This document shows, one piece after another, positions 6,919 to 13,332 of a DNA stretch of 16,831 nucleotides (positions are counted from its first letter, which is position 1; each line of letters begins with the position of its first letter). Both the position numbers and the translations under genes were made by a program. Location of the stretch: the NCBI GenBank assembly GCA_946404295.1, contig CAMJDE010000011.1:1-16831 (forward strand). Reading direction: 5' to 3'. A model generated the notes under the pieces. It saw only the letters and a program-made list of their open reading frames with translations, did not search any database and had not been told where the DNA came from. The DNA comes from an uncultured Clostridia bacterium (lineage in GTDB: Bacteria; Bacillota; Clostridia; Oscillospirales; CAG-272).

Positions 6919-7953
6919 TTATTCGCTAACGAACTGCGACAGCGCGGAAAGCGAGCCGCCGTTGAAGTCGCGGATGTCCTTGACCCCGAATTTCATCATC
7001 GCAAGCCGGGTCAGCCCCAGCCCGAACGCGAACCCGGTGTAGCGGTCGGTGTCGATCCCGCCGGCTTTCAGGACGTTCGGATGGATCATCCCGCAGGGGC
7101 AGAGTTCGAGCCAACCGGAGTTCTTGCAGGACGGGCAGCCCTTGCCGCCGCAGATCAGGCAGTTGATGTCGAGCTCGAAGCCCGGTTCGACGAAGGGGAA
7201 GAACCCGGGGCGGAGCCGCACCTTGATGTCGCGCCGGAAGACCTCGGAGAGCATCGTCTTCATGAAGTAGATCAGGTTCGAGATCGAGATGTTCTCGTCG
7301 ATCATGATCCCCTCCATCTGGAAGAAGGTGTTTTCGTGGCAGGCGTCGATCGCCTCGTTGCGGAAGCAGCGGCCGGGGAAGATGGCGCGCAGGGGAGCGC
7401 CGTACTTCTTCATAATGTAGTTCTGCGCCGCCGAGGTGTGGGTTTTCAGCAGTTGTCCGTTCTCGATATAGTAGGTGTCCTGCATATCGCGGGCGGGGTG
7501 GTGCTTCGGAATGTTCAGCGCCTCGAAGCAATGATAGTCGTCGACGATCTCGGGGTAGTCCTCGATCGTAAAGCCCATCGACGAAAAGATCTCCTCCAGC
7601 TCGCGCTCGACCAGCGTGATCGGGTGATACGACCCGACCGCCTCACGCGCGGGGAGGGTGGGATTGTACTTTTTCTGCCGCCGGATCTCCGCCGCCAGCG
7701 CCGCGGCGCGCAAGACTTCTCCGGTCTTGGCGATCGCCTCGGAGAGTTCGTTTTTCAGCGTGTTGATCAGTTGTCCCGCCTCGGCTTTTTCGCTCTGCTC
7801 GACGTTGCGGAGTTCCGCCATCAGGTCGGTGACGGGACCCTTCTTGCCGAGGAACGCGACGCGGAGCGATTCCAGCGCCTCGGGGGTGCCCGCCTTCGCG
7901 AGTTCCTCGTCGAAACGCGCGCGCAGTTCCTTGATCTTTTCTTTCAGGATCAT
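6919..7953 (-). CDS. pheS: Phenylalanine--tRNA ligase alpha subunit
   Basis: Catalytic alpha subunit of phenylalanyl-tRNA synthetase (class II aminoacyl-tRNA synthetase). The 344 residues are typical. An N-terminal coiled coil (about 1-90) precedes the catalytic domain. Motif 1 lies around HPITLVERELEEIFSSMGF (110-128), motif 2 around GRCFRNEAIDACHENTFFQ (194-212) and motif 3 around GFAFGLGLTRLAM (307-319). The Phe-pocket region HTSAAQNYIMKKYGAP is present. A Cys-rich insert, CLICGGKGCPSCKNSGW (265-281), is followed by CPCGMIHPNVL. The CxxCxGxGC..C..SGW part occurs in many bacterial PheS; the extra CPC just before MIHPNVL is less usual and might add metal ligands. The start has AAAGGA upstream and sits about 33 nt after a strong promoter. 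It heads the pheST operon. Confidence 0.98.
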   Translation of the reverse strand: MILKEKIKELRARFDEELAKAGTPEALESLRVAFLGKKGPVTDLMAELRNVEQSEKAEAGQLINTLKNELSEAIAKTGEVLRAAALAAEIRRQKKYNPTLPAREAVGSYHPITLVERELEEIFSSMGFTIEDYPEIVDDYHCFEALNIPKHHPARDMQDTYYIENGQLLKTHTSAAQNYIMKKYGAPLRAIFPGRCFRNEAIDACHENTFFQMEGIMIDENISISNLIYFMKTMLSEVFRRDIKVRLRPGFFPFVEPGFELDINCLICGGKGCPSCKNSGWLELCPCGMIHPNVLKAGGIDTDRYTGFAFGLGLTRLAMMKFGVKDIRDFNGGSLSALSQFVSE

Positions 7954-7992
7954 ATCGGTCTGTCCTTTCGGTATAATAACAAACTAAAGACT

Positions 7993-8021
7993 ATTATAAT
8001 ACGATCTCCCCCGGTTGTCAA
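7993..8021 (-). promoter_or_regulatory. Sigma-A promoter of pheST
   Basis: On the minus strand TTGACA (8021-8016), a 17-bp spacer and TATAAT (7998-7993) match the consensus exactly. It begins 7 bp after the coaD stop codon. The expected start near 7986 leaves a leader of only about 33 nt before the pheS ATG, too short for a T-box or a leader-peptide attenuator. Confidence 0.88.
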
Positions 8022-8027
8022 GCGGGA

Positions 8028-8516
8028 TCACGGGCAAAGCCGCCGATAGGCGGCTGCGACGGCTTCGGCGGTCCCCGGCGCGGCGATCTCGTCGAACGGA
8101 AGCCCCCGTTCCAGGCGCAACCGCAGTTCGGTCGAACTGATCTCACGGACGGCGGCGGGAGCGGGGAAGAGAAAGGTCTTTGCCCCGTGCTCGGCGTTCC
8201 AGTCCGCCATCCCCCGCTCGTAGAGGTAGTCGCGCTCGGTGCGCACGCCCTTGACGATGAAGGAAAGCCCGTTTTCGCGGACGTAGTCGGCGACCAGCCC
8301 CTCGGAGGAGCCGACCGTCACGTTCGGAAGCCCCGCAGTCGCGAGCCGGAGAAACTCCAGCCGGTCCGAGAGGGGGAAGAGACAGGTCTTGTCGGGGTTG
8401 ACGAAGATCACGACGCGCACCTCGTCGAAACGGCGCGACGCTTCTTCGATCACGGCGTAGTGCCCCCGCGTCGGGGGGTCGAAGGTGCCGGGGAGCAGGA
8501 CCGAGGTCTTTTTCAT
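8028..8516 (-). CDS. coaD: Phosphopantetheine adenylyltransferase
   Basis: Transfers AMP from ATP to 4'-phosphopantetheine, giving dephospho-CoA in the penultimate step of CoA synthesis. The 162 residues match the family length of about 160. The nucleotidyltransferase signature is PGTFDPPTRGH (9-19), where TRGH is the T/HxGH nucleotide-binding motif. The second signature, ISSTELR (126-132), corresponds to the usual ISSTxIR. KGVRTERDYLYERGMADWN (89-107) aligns with the substrate-binding RG-R--DF-YE--MA--N region. An upstream in-frame ATG at 8663 lies deep inside rsmD and adds a basic, unrelated stretch. The start at 8516 has AAGGAG in front of it and overlaps the rsmD stop in an ATGA junction. 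It is the last gene of uvrC-rsmD-coaD. Confidence 0.97.
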   Translation of the reverse strand: MKKTSVLLPGTFDPPTRGHYAVIEEASRRFDEVRVVIFVNPDKTCLFPLSDRLEFLRLATAGLPNVTVGSSEGLVADYVRENGLSFIVKGVRTERDYLYERGMADWNAEHGAKTFLFPAPAAVREISSTELRLRLERGLPFDEIAAPGTAEAVAAAYRRLCP

Positions 8517-9094
8517 TCCGGGTCTCCTTCCTCTCCGCGGTAGCGGAGGATGGTGATATACGTGATCGAATAGCGCGCCTCTTTGACGACGTCGAACACG
8601 TCCGCGATCGCCGGGACCTTCGCCAAGAGATCGGGGGACCCGCTCTCGCAGACGATGAGGCATCCGGGTTTTGCCACTTTTGCGGCGACGATCCTCGAAA
8701 GCGCGTCGCCCACGGCGTCGAGCGCGTAGGGCGGATCGAGAAAGATCAGGGTGAAGCCGTCGCCTTTTCCCGCCTTCCGCAGATAGGTGCGGTAGTCGCT
8801 GATCAGGTATTTGCAGTCGGAGAAGAAGCCGGTCTTGCGGGCGTTCTCCTTGACGATCGCCATCGCCTCGGGGGCGGCGTCGATGAAGGTACAGGAAGCG
8901 GCGCCGCGCGAGAGCGCCTCGAGCCCGAGCTGCCCCGAACCGGCGAACAGGTCGAGCGCGCGCCGACCTTCCAGGTCGAACTGAAGCGAGGAGAAGATCG
9001 CCTCTTTCACCCGCTCGGAGGTCGGGCGGGTCGCGTCGCCGGGCAGGGAAGAAAGGCGCACGCCCTTCGCTTTTCCGGTGATGATGCGCATCAT
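8513..9094 (-). CDS. rsmD: 16S rRNA (guanine966-N2)-methyltransferase
   Basis: Rossmann-fold SAM-dependent methyltransferase expected to methylate G966 of 16S rRNA during 30S assembly. The 193 residues are typical of RsmD. Visible motifs are the N-terminal RIITGKAKGVRL, TRPTSERVKEAIF (22-34), the SAM-binding DLFAGSGQLGLEA (48-60), the acidic strand end FIDAAPEAM (70-78), and the catalytic LDPPY (119-123). Two ATGs stand side by side (9094 and 9091). The first is chosen because AAGGAGG ends 7 nt before it and it overlaps the uvrC stop; the second would only remove one Met. rsmD-coaD adjacency is common in bacteria. The 4-bp overlaps on both sides indicate translational coupling with uvrC and coaD. 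Confidence 0.96.
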   Translation of the reverse strand: MMRIITGKAKGVRLSSLPGDATRPTSERVKEAIFSSLQFDLEGRRALDLFAGSGQLGLEALSRGAASCTFIDAAPEAMAIVKENARKTGFFSDCKYLISDYRTYLRKAGKGDGFTLIFLDPPYALDAVGDALSRIVAAKVAKPGCLIVCESGSPDLLAKVPAIADVFDVVKEARYSITYITILRYRGEEGDPE

Positions 9095-10971
9095 GTCGGA
9101 TCCTCCTTCTTGCCGGATTTTCGTCCGGCGGCTTTCTTTTCGGCGAAGTACGCCGCGACCGTTTTCGCGTCGCGCGCCGAGATCCCGCGCACGGCGGCGA
9201 GGGTCTTTTCGTCCGCGTCCGAGAGGGCGCGGAGCGAGCCGAACGCCGCGAGCAGGCGCTTTGCCTTCGCGGGTCCTATCCCCGGGATCTTTTCGAGCGA
9301 GGAGCGGGTCAGCGTCCTCGATTTGGCGCGCATCACCGACGAGACGGCGATCCGGTGCGCCTCTTCCTGGATCTTGTAGATCAGGACGTAGACCTCCTGC
9401 TTTTTGGCAAACGAGATCTCGCTTTCACCGTCGGTCATGGCGCGGGTCTTGTGGAAGTCGTCCTTGATCATCCCGAACAGGGGGATCTCGGGGTGTCCCG
9501 TTTTGTCGAGCGCGGTTTTCCCCGCGTGGACGTGCCCCACCCCGCCGTCGACGAGGATCAGGTCGGGGGCGTCGCCGAGCGAGGGCGAGCCGTCGCCGAT
9601 ATGGGCGAGCCGCCGGGTCAGCGCCTCGCGCATCGCGCCGTAGTCGTCGATCCCGTCGGTCGTTCTGATCTTAAAGGTGCGATAATCCGACCGCTTCGGT
9701 TTTCCGTTTACGAAGACCGCCATCGACGCGGTGATATGCTCGGCTCCGAGGTTGGAGATATCGTACGCCTCGATCCGTTCGGGCAGAACCTCGAGCCCGA
9801 GCAGCGACGCGAGCGAGACGAGCGTTCCTTCCTCGCGCGCCGTCTCGGCGCGGTAGCGGTCGGCGCGCTGGCGGGCGTTTGCCTGCGCCATCTCGCAGAG
9901 ATCGCGGAGTTCGCCGCGCTTCGGGGTCCTGACCGAGACCGAGCGCCCCGCCTCCCGCGAGAAGAGTTCCGAGAGAACGGCGCAGTCCTCGGGGTCGAGC
10001 GGGAAGTCGGTCAGAACCTCGCGGGGATAATCCCCGATCTCGGAATAGTAGCGGAGCAGAAGCCCCGTCACGTCGTTCCCCTCGGCGATCTCGCCCGCCG
10101 AGAAGAGATATTCGTTCTTGTTCAGCAGTTTGCCCGCGCGGACGTTCAGAACGGCGAACACCCCGCACAGGTCGTTTTCAAAGAGGGCGAACACGTCGCG
10201 GGAAACCGACGCGTCGGAAACAACCTTCTGCCGGTCGGAGAGCCGATGCAGGGCGGCGATCCGGTCGCGGTACTTCGCCGCGATCTCGTATTCCTCGCGC
10301 TCCGCCGCGCTCGTCATCGCCGCCGTCAGTTCGCGTTCGGTGTCGGCGACGTTGCCCTCCAGCACCCACCCGGCGCATTTGACCAGCGCCCGGTATTCCT
10401 CCGCCGAAACGCCGTTCCGGCAGGGGGCGACGCAGCGCCCCATCTGGTCGTAGATGCAGGGGCGTTCGCGCCCGATCTCCTCGGGGAATTTGCGGCGGCA
10501 GGTGGGAAGCGAAAAGACCCGCTTCACCGCGTCGAGCGCCTCGTGCGCCGTCGCCGAGGATTGGTAGGGACCGAAATATCTGCCCTTGTCGTCCTCGCGC
10601 TGTCGGGTCACGGTCAGCGTGGGGTATTCGCCCCTGCCGATCTTGATATAGGGATAGGACTTCGCGTCCTTCAGTTTGACGTTGTATTTCGGGGAATACT
10701 TCTTGATCAGGACGTTTTCGAGGGTCAGCGCCTCCATCTCCCCGTCGCAGAGGATGTAGTCGAAGTCGGCGACGCGCGAGACCATCCGCGCCGTCTTGAC
10801 CGAATGACCGCTCCCGACGAAGTAACTCGTCACGCGGTTCTTCAGTTTCCTTGACTTGCCGACGTAGACGACGACCCCGTCGCGGTCGCGCATCAGGTAG
10901 ACGCCGGGCGAAAGGGGCAGCGTCGCCGCCTTTTCGCGCAGGGCGGGAAGGTTCGGGTTCACGACCGTCAC
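9091..10971 (-). CDS. uvrC: UvrABC excinuclease subunit C (GTG start)
   Basis: Makes the 3' and 5' incisions around bulky DNA lesions after loading by UvrA and UvrB. I start it at the GTG at 10971, giving 626 residues. AAAGGAGG lies 9 nt upstream, and the in-frame ATG at 11043 falls inside the ptsH terminator and adds 24 unlike residues. The GIY-YIG nuclease domain spans about 20-98 (GVYLMRDRDGVVVYVGKS). Four cysteines at 158, 172, 180 and 184 fit the family's Cys cluster. The UVR/UvrB-interaction segment is near 212-244 (EREEYEIAAKYRDRIAALHR). The RNase H-like nuclease has EAYDISN (Asp404), LILVDGG (Asp475) and EEAHR (His539). Tandem helix-hairpin-helix motifs close the protein (KIPGIGPAKAKRLL and AAVRGISARDAKTV). 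The tail is Lys-rich. It is first in the uvrC-rsmD-coaD operon; I see no clear promoter of its own in the 40 bp after the ptsH terminator. Confidence 0.97.
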   Translation of the reverse strand: MTVVNPNLPALREKAATLPLSPGVYLMRDRDGVVVYVGKSRKLKNRVTSYFVGSGHSVKTARMVSRVADFDYILCDGEMEALTLENVLIKKYSPKYNVKLKDAKSYPYIKIGRGEYPTLTVTRQREDDKGRYFGPYQSSATAHEALDAVKRVFSLPTCRRKFPEEIGRERPCIYDQMGRCVAPCRNGVSAEEYRALVKCAGWVLEGNVADTERELTAAMTSAAEREEYEIAAKYRDRIAALHRLSDRQKVVSDASVSRDVFALFENDLCGVFAVLNVRAGKLLNKNEYLFSAGEIAEGNDVTGLLLRYYSEIGDYPREVLTDFPLDPEDCAVLSELFSREAGRSVSVRTPKRGELRDLCEMAQANARQRADRYRAETAREEGTLVSLASLLGLEVLPERIEAYDISNLGAEHITASMAVFVNGKPKRSDYRTFKIRTTDGIDDYGAMREALTRRLAHIGDGSPSLGDAPDLILVDGGVGHVHAGKTALDKTGHPEIPLFGMIKDDFHKTRAMTDGESEISFAKKQEVYVLIYKIQEEAHRIAVSSVMRAKSRTLTRSSLEKIPGIGPAKAKRLLAAFGSLRALSDADEKTLAAVRGISARDAKTVAAYFAEKKAAGRKSGKKEDPT

Positions 10972-11002
10972 GGTGGGCGTCCTCCTTTCGGCGTTTTTCG
11001 GT

Positions 11003-11055
11003 AAAGAGACAGAAAAGCGGCGGTCATCGTGCAGGCGCACCACGACCGCCGCTTT
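11003..11055 (-). terminator. Intrinsic terminator of ptsH
   Basis: On the minus strand a perfect 12-bp stem AAAGCGGCGGTC/GACCGCCGCTTT (11055-11044 with 11025-11014) encloses 18 nt that can itself pair as GTGC/GCAC. It is followed by the U-rich TCTGTCTCTTT. It begins 12 bp after the ptsH stop and separates ptsH from uvrC. Confidence 0.85.
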
Positions 11056-11067
11056 CGGCGGGCTGCG

Positions 11068-11331
11068 TTATTCCTCGAAGCCCGAGTCGATCAGAGCCGT
11101 AAGCCCTTCCAGCGCTTCCGCCTCGTCGGGTCCGTCGGCGATCAGGGTAACGGTCATTCCTTTGACGATCCCCATCGAGAGAACGCCGAGCAAACTCTTC
11201 GCGTTGACGCGGCGGTCCTCGTTCTCCAGCCAGACCGAACTCTTGTAGGAGTTGACCTTCTGGATGAAGTAGGTGGCGGGTCTGGCGTGCAGACCGACGC
11301 TGTTGCGAATCGTTACGTTGCGAGAAATCAT
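11068..11331 (-). CDS. ptsH: Phosphocarrier protein HPr
   Basis: Small cytosolic phosphocarrier of the sugar phosphotransferase system, passing phosphate from enzyme I to the sugar-specific EIIA proteins. The 87 residues match HPr. The active-site histidine is His15 in NSVGLHARPAT, and the regulatory serine is Ser46 in NAKSLLGVLSMGI. The presence of both separates true HPr from Crh-like or NPr-like relatives. In Bacillota Ser46 is phosphorylated by HPr kinase, and HPr-Ser-P works with CcpA in carbon catabolite repression, so those partners are expected elsewhere in the genome. The start has AAAAGGAG upstream. The gene stands alone: enzyme I (ptsI) is not next to it, and a promoter and a strong terminator bracket it. 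Confidence 0.97.
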   Translation of the reverse strand: MISRNVTIRNSVGLHARPATYFIQKVNSYKSSVWLENEDRRVNAKSLLGVLSMGIVKGMTVTLIADGPDEAEALEGLTALIDSGFEE

Positions 11332-11393
11332 ATCCGTCTCCTTTTCAAAACGAAAAGATCGTTCGTTTGCGCCGTCGATACTATGCTAATTAA

Positions 11394-11422
11394 AGTATAG
11401 CAAATCCCGCCGCAAAAAGCAA
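11394..11422 (-). promoter_or_regulatory. Probable promoter of ptsH
   Basis: On the minus strand TTGCTT (11422-11417) stands 17 bp from TATACT (11399-11394). The -10 is good and the -35 is weak. The leader would be about 55 nt. An imperfect palindrome at 11381-11400 (CTATGCTAAT/TAAAGTATAG) overlaps the -10 and could be an operator. Confidence 0.55.
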
Positions 11423-11493
11423 GAGCGAAACGCCGTCGGCGCCGAAAATCGTCATTTTGACTTAAAACCGAAAAGGCGAAAAGAACGGGAACG

Positions 11494-11525
11494 GGCAAAA
11501 TCACAACAAAACGGGGTGTTTTGCC
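11494..11525 (-). terminator. Weak candidate terminator after trmD
   Basis: GGCAAAA (11494-11500) pairs with TTTTGCC (11519-11525), and CAC/GTG extends the stem past a one-base bulge. It lies 8 bp beyond the trmD stop. The sequence that follows on the minus strand is only moderately T-rich (CGTTCCCGTTCTTTTC), so termination may be incomplete. Confidence 0.4.
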
Positions 11526-11533
11526 GCCGCTTT

Positions 11534-12298
11534 TCAGTCTTCGTCCCCTCCGTCCGCCGGGGTTTTTCTTGCGCGCTTCGCCTTCTTCGGCTTCGGCGGG
11601 TGGGCGGCGACGTAGGCGTCGTAGAGGTCGGGGCGGCGCTCCTTCGTCAGTTCGAGCGACCGTTCGAGCCGCCACGCGTCGATCTTCGCGTGGTCGCCCG
11701 AGAGCAGGATCGGCGGCACCTCGTCGCCCTCCCAGACCGGAGGGCGGGTGTACTGCGGATATTCGAGCAAGCCCGACGCGATGCTCTCGTCCTCGTGACA
11801 TTCGGGCGAGGCGAGCACCCCGTCGATCAGCCGCGAAACGGCGTCGACCAGAATACAGGCGGGCAGCTCCCCGCCTGTCAGAACGTAGTCGCCGATCGAG
11901 ATCTCCTCGTCGGCAAAGCGGTCGATCGCCCGCTGATCCACCCCCTCGTAATGCCCGCAGAGCAGGATCAGGCGGTCGTAGCCCGCCAGCCGTTTCGCCG
12001 TCGCCTGGTCGAAAATCTTGCCCTTCGGCGAGAGGTAGACGACCCGGCGAGTCTCGTTTTCGGGCAGATCGGCGAGCACCGCCCGAAAACAGCGGTCGAT
12101 CGGCGGCGCCGCCATCACCATTCCGTTCCCGCCGCCGTAGGGGGTGTCGTCAACGTTGTTGTGCTTGTTCCCGGCAAAATCGCGGATCTGATGCGTTCTG
12201 ACCTCGATGACCCCGGCGGTCCGCGCCCGCCCGATGATGCTCTCGCCGAGGATCCGGTCGACGAGGTCGGGGAAGAGGGTCAGAATATCGAACTTCAC
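11534..12298 (-). CDS. trmD: tRNA (guanine37-N1)-methyltransferase (GTG start)
   Basis: SPOUT-class methyltransferase that makes m1G37 next to the anticodon, preventing +1 frameshifting. The 254 residues include the N-terminal MKFDILTLFPDLV, the DDTPYGGGNGMVM loop (50-62), and the trefoil-knot SAM-binding motifs LCGHYEGVD (113-121) and EEISIGDYVLTGGE (131-144). SGLLEYPQYTRPPVW (175-189) is the conserved linker start. Glu171 seems to occupy the position of the E. coli catalytic Asp169; related Gram-positive enzymes may share this, which I cannot check here. A basic tail, PPKPKKAKRARK, then an acidic end, extends beyond the usual C-terminus. The start is GTG at 12298, overlapping the rimM TGA as GTGA, with AAAGGA upstream. 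It is the last gene of the CPBP-tadA-rimM-trmD operon. Confidence 0.97.
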   Translation of the reverse strand: MKFDILTLFPDLVDRILGESIIGRARTAGVIEVRTHQIRDFAGNKHNNVDDTPYGGGNGMVMAAPPIDRCFRAVLADLPENETRRVVYLSPKGKIFDQATAKRLAGYDRLILLCGHYEGVDQRAIDRFADEEISIGDYVLTGGELPACILVDAVSRLIDGVLASPECHEDESIASGLLEYPQYTRPPVWEGDEVPPILLSGDHAKIDAWRLERSLELTKERRPDLYDAYVAAHPPKPKKAKRARKTPADGGDED

Positions 12299-12846
12299 TT
12301 GTCGCCGTCCTTTCCCCCCGCGACGTTCTCGGCGCCGCCGTCGAAAAATCCGGGGATCGGGGTGACGAGGATCCCGGCGTCGGGGTCCTTGCGCTTGACG
12401 AACGCCGGCACGTCGGGGAGCAGGACCTCGCCCCCGGGGGTCGAAACGACCAAAAGATCGGCGGAGGGAGAGTCGACGATCTCGCGGAGCGTGCCGTAGA
12501 CCGCCCCGCTCTCGGCGTCGACGACCGGCAACCCGTAAAGGTCCTGCCGCAGCACCCGATCCGGGGAGAGGGGCAGGTCGGCGCGCTTGGCGAAAACGAT
12601 CCGCCCGCGCAGGGCGATCGCCTCGTCCGCCGTCGTGATCTCCTTGAAGGAAGCCAGCACCATATCCTTATAAACCGACGCGTTTTCGGGCGTCAGAGCC
12701 GAAAACCCCCCGGTTTTGTCCGCAAGATACAGGACCGGGAGCGAGGCGAGCACGCGCGGCGAGTCACACCACGACTCGATCTTGACCGCGCCCTTTACCC
12801 CGTGCTGGCAGACGATTTTTCCACATTCCAGATACTCTTTTTTCAT
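12295..12846 (-). CDS. rimM: 16S rRNA processing / ribosome maturation factor
   Basis: Assembly factor that binds ribosomal protein S19 in the 30S head and helps 16S rRNA maturation. It has 183 residues. The N-terminal RimM beta-barrel begins ECGKIVCQHGVKGAVKIES (6-24), matching the family's VGKI--THG-KGEVKV pattern. A C-terminal PRC-barrel follows from about residue 95 (RQDLYGLPVVDAESGAVYG, then EVLLPDVPAFVKR). The start at 12846 overlaps the tadA stop (ATGA). A longer frame reaching 13179 would lie wholly inside tadA and is rejected. rimM immediately before trmD is the usual bacterial order, but the flanking rpsP, KH-domain gene and rplS of many genomes are not here. The last residues are Gly/Asp/Lys-rich and poorly conserved in appearance. 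Confidence 0.95.
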   Translation of the reverse strand: MKKEYLECGKIVCQHGVKGAVKIESWCDSPRVLASLPVLYLADKTGGFSALTPENASVYKDMVLASFKEITTADEAIALRGRIVFAKRADLPLSPDRVLRQDLYGLPVVDAESGAVYGTLREIVDSPSADLLVVSTPGGEVLLPDVPAFVKRKDPDAGILVTPIPGFFDGGAENVAGGKDGDK

Positions 12847-13319
12847 TTGGTCGCGTCTCCTTCGTCGGCTTTCACGGCGCGTTTTTTTCGGAAGAAGGAC
12901 GAGAGCAGCGCCGACGATTCTTCGGCGAGCACGCCGTCCGTGATCTCGGTCTTGTGGTTGAGCGGCAGTTCGTTCAGATTGAAGAGCGAGCCGAACGCCC
13001 CGAAGCGCGGATCGCGCGCCCCGATCACCACCCGGTCGATCCGGGCGTTCAGGATCGCTCCGGCGCACATCGGGCAGGGTTCGAGGGTGACGTAGAGGGT
13101 CGTGTCGTTGAGCCGCCAGCCCCCCGCCGCGCGGCAGGCGTCGCGGATGGCGAGCAGTTCGGCGTGGTCGAGCGCGCACTTGCCCCCCTCGCGGGTGTTG
13201 TGGGCGCGGGCGATGATCTCCCCGCGGCGCACGACGACGCAGCCGACCGGGACCTCGCCCGCTTCGGCGGCGGTCTCGGCTTCGTTCAGGGCAAGCCGCA
13301 TCACTTCTTCGTCTGTCAT
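12843..13319 (-). CDS. tadA: tRNA-specific adenosine deaminase
   Basis: Zinc-dependent deaminase that converts A34 to inosine in the wobble position of tRNA-Arg(ACG). The cytidine-deaminase fold signature is complete: DHAELLAI gives zinc ligand His52 and the proton shuttle Glu54, and LEPCPMCAGA gives zinc ligands Cys82 and Cys85. GEVPVGCVVV (21-30), RAHN (38-41) and FGAFGSLFNL also match TadA. The 158 residues are typical. The start at 13319 has AAAGGA 8 nt upstream and lies 13 bp after the stop of the CPBP gene, and its own stop overlaps rimM. Guanine deaminase and other CDA-fold proteins were considered, but the FGAFGSLFNL region and the neighbouring tRNA/rRNA genes favour TadA. Confidence 0.95.
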   Translation of the reverse strand: MTDEEVMRLALNEAETAAEAGEVPVGCVVVRRGEIIARAHNTREGGKCALDHAELLAIRDACRAAGGWRLNDTTLYVTLEPCPMCAGAILNARIDRVVIGARDPRFGAFGSLFNLNELPLNHKTEITDGVLAEESSALLSSFFRKKRAVKADEGDATK

Positions 13320-13332
13320 AGGGGTTCCTTTC

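Noticed and set aside
4399..8049. Plus-strand open frame of 1216 codons opposite pheS and pheT
   Set aside because: It is exactly antisense to two certain genes and reads as charged, low-information sequence (runs of R, D, E, G, V). Such frames arise when GC-rich codons keep stops out of the opposite strand. There is no ribosome binding site or domain.
9355..10854. Plus-strand open frame of 499 codons opposite uvrC
   Set aside because: Antisense shadow of uvrC with the same Arg/Asp/Val-rich composition and no recognisable domain.
10972..11043. Longer uvrC with an ATG start at 11043
   Set aside because: The extra 24 codons lie in the ptsH terminator and do not resemble UvrC. The GTG at 10971 has an AAAGGAGG site at good spacing.
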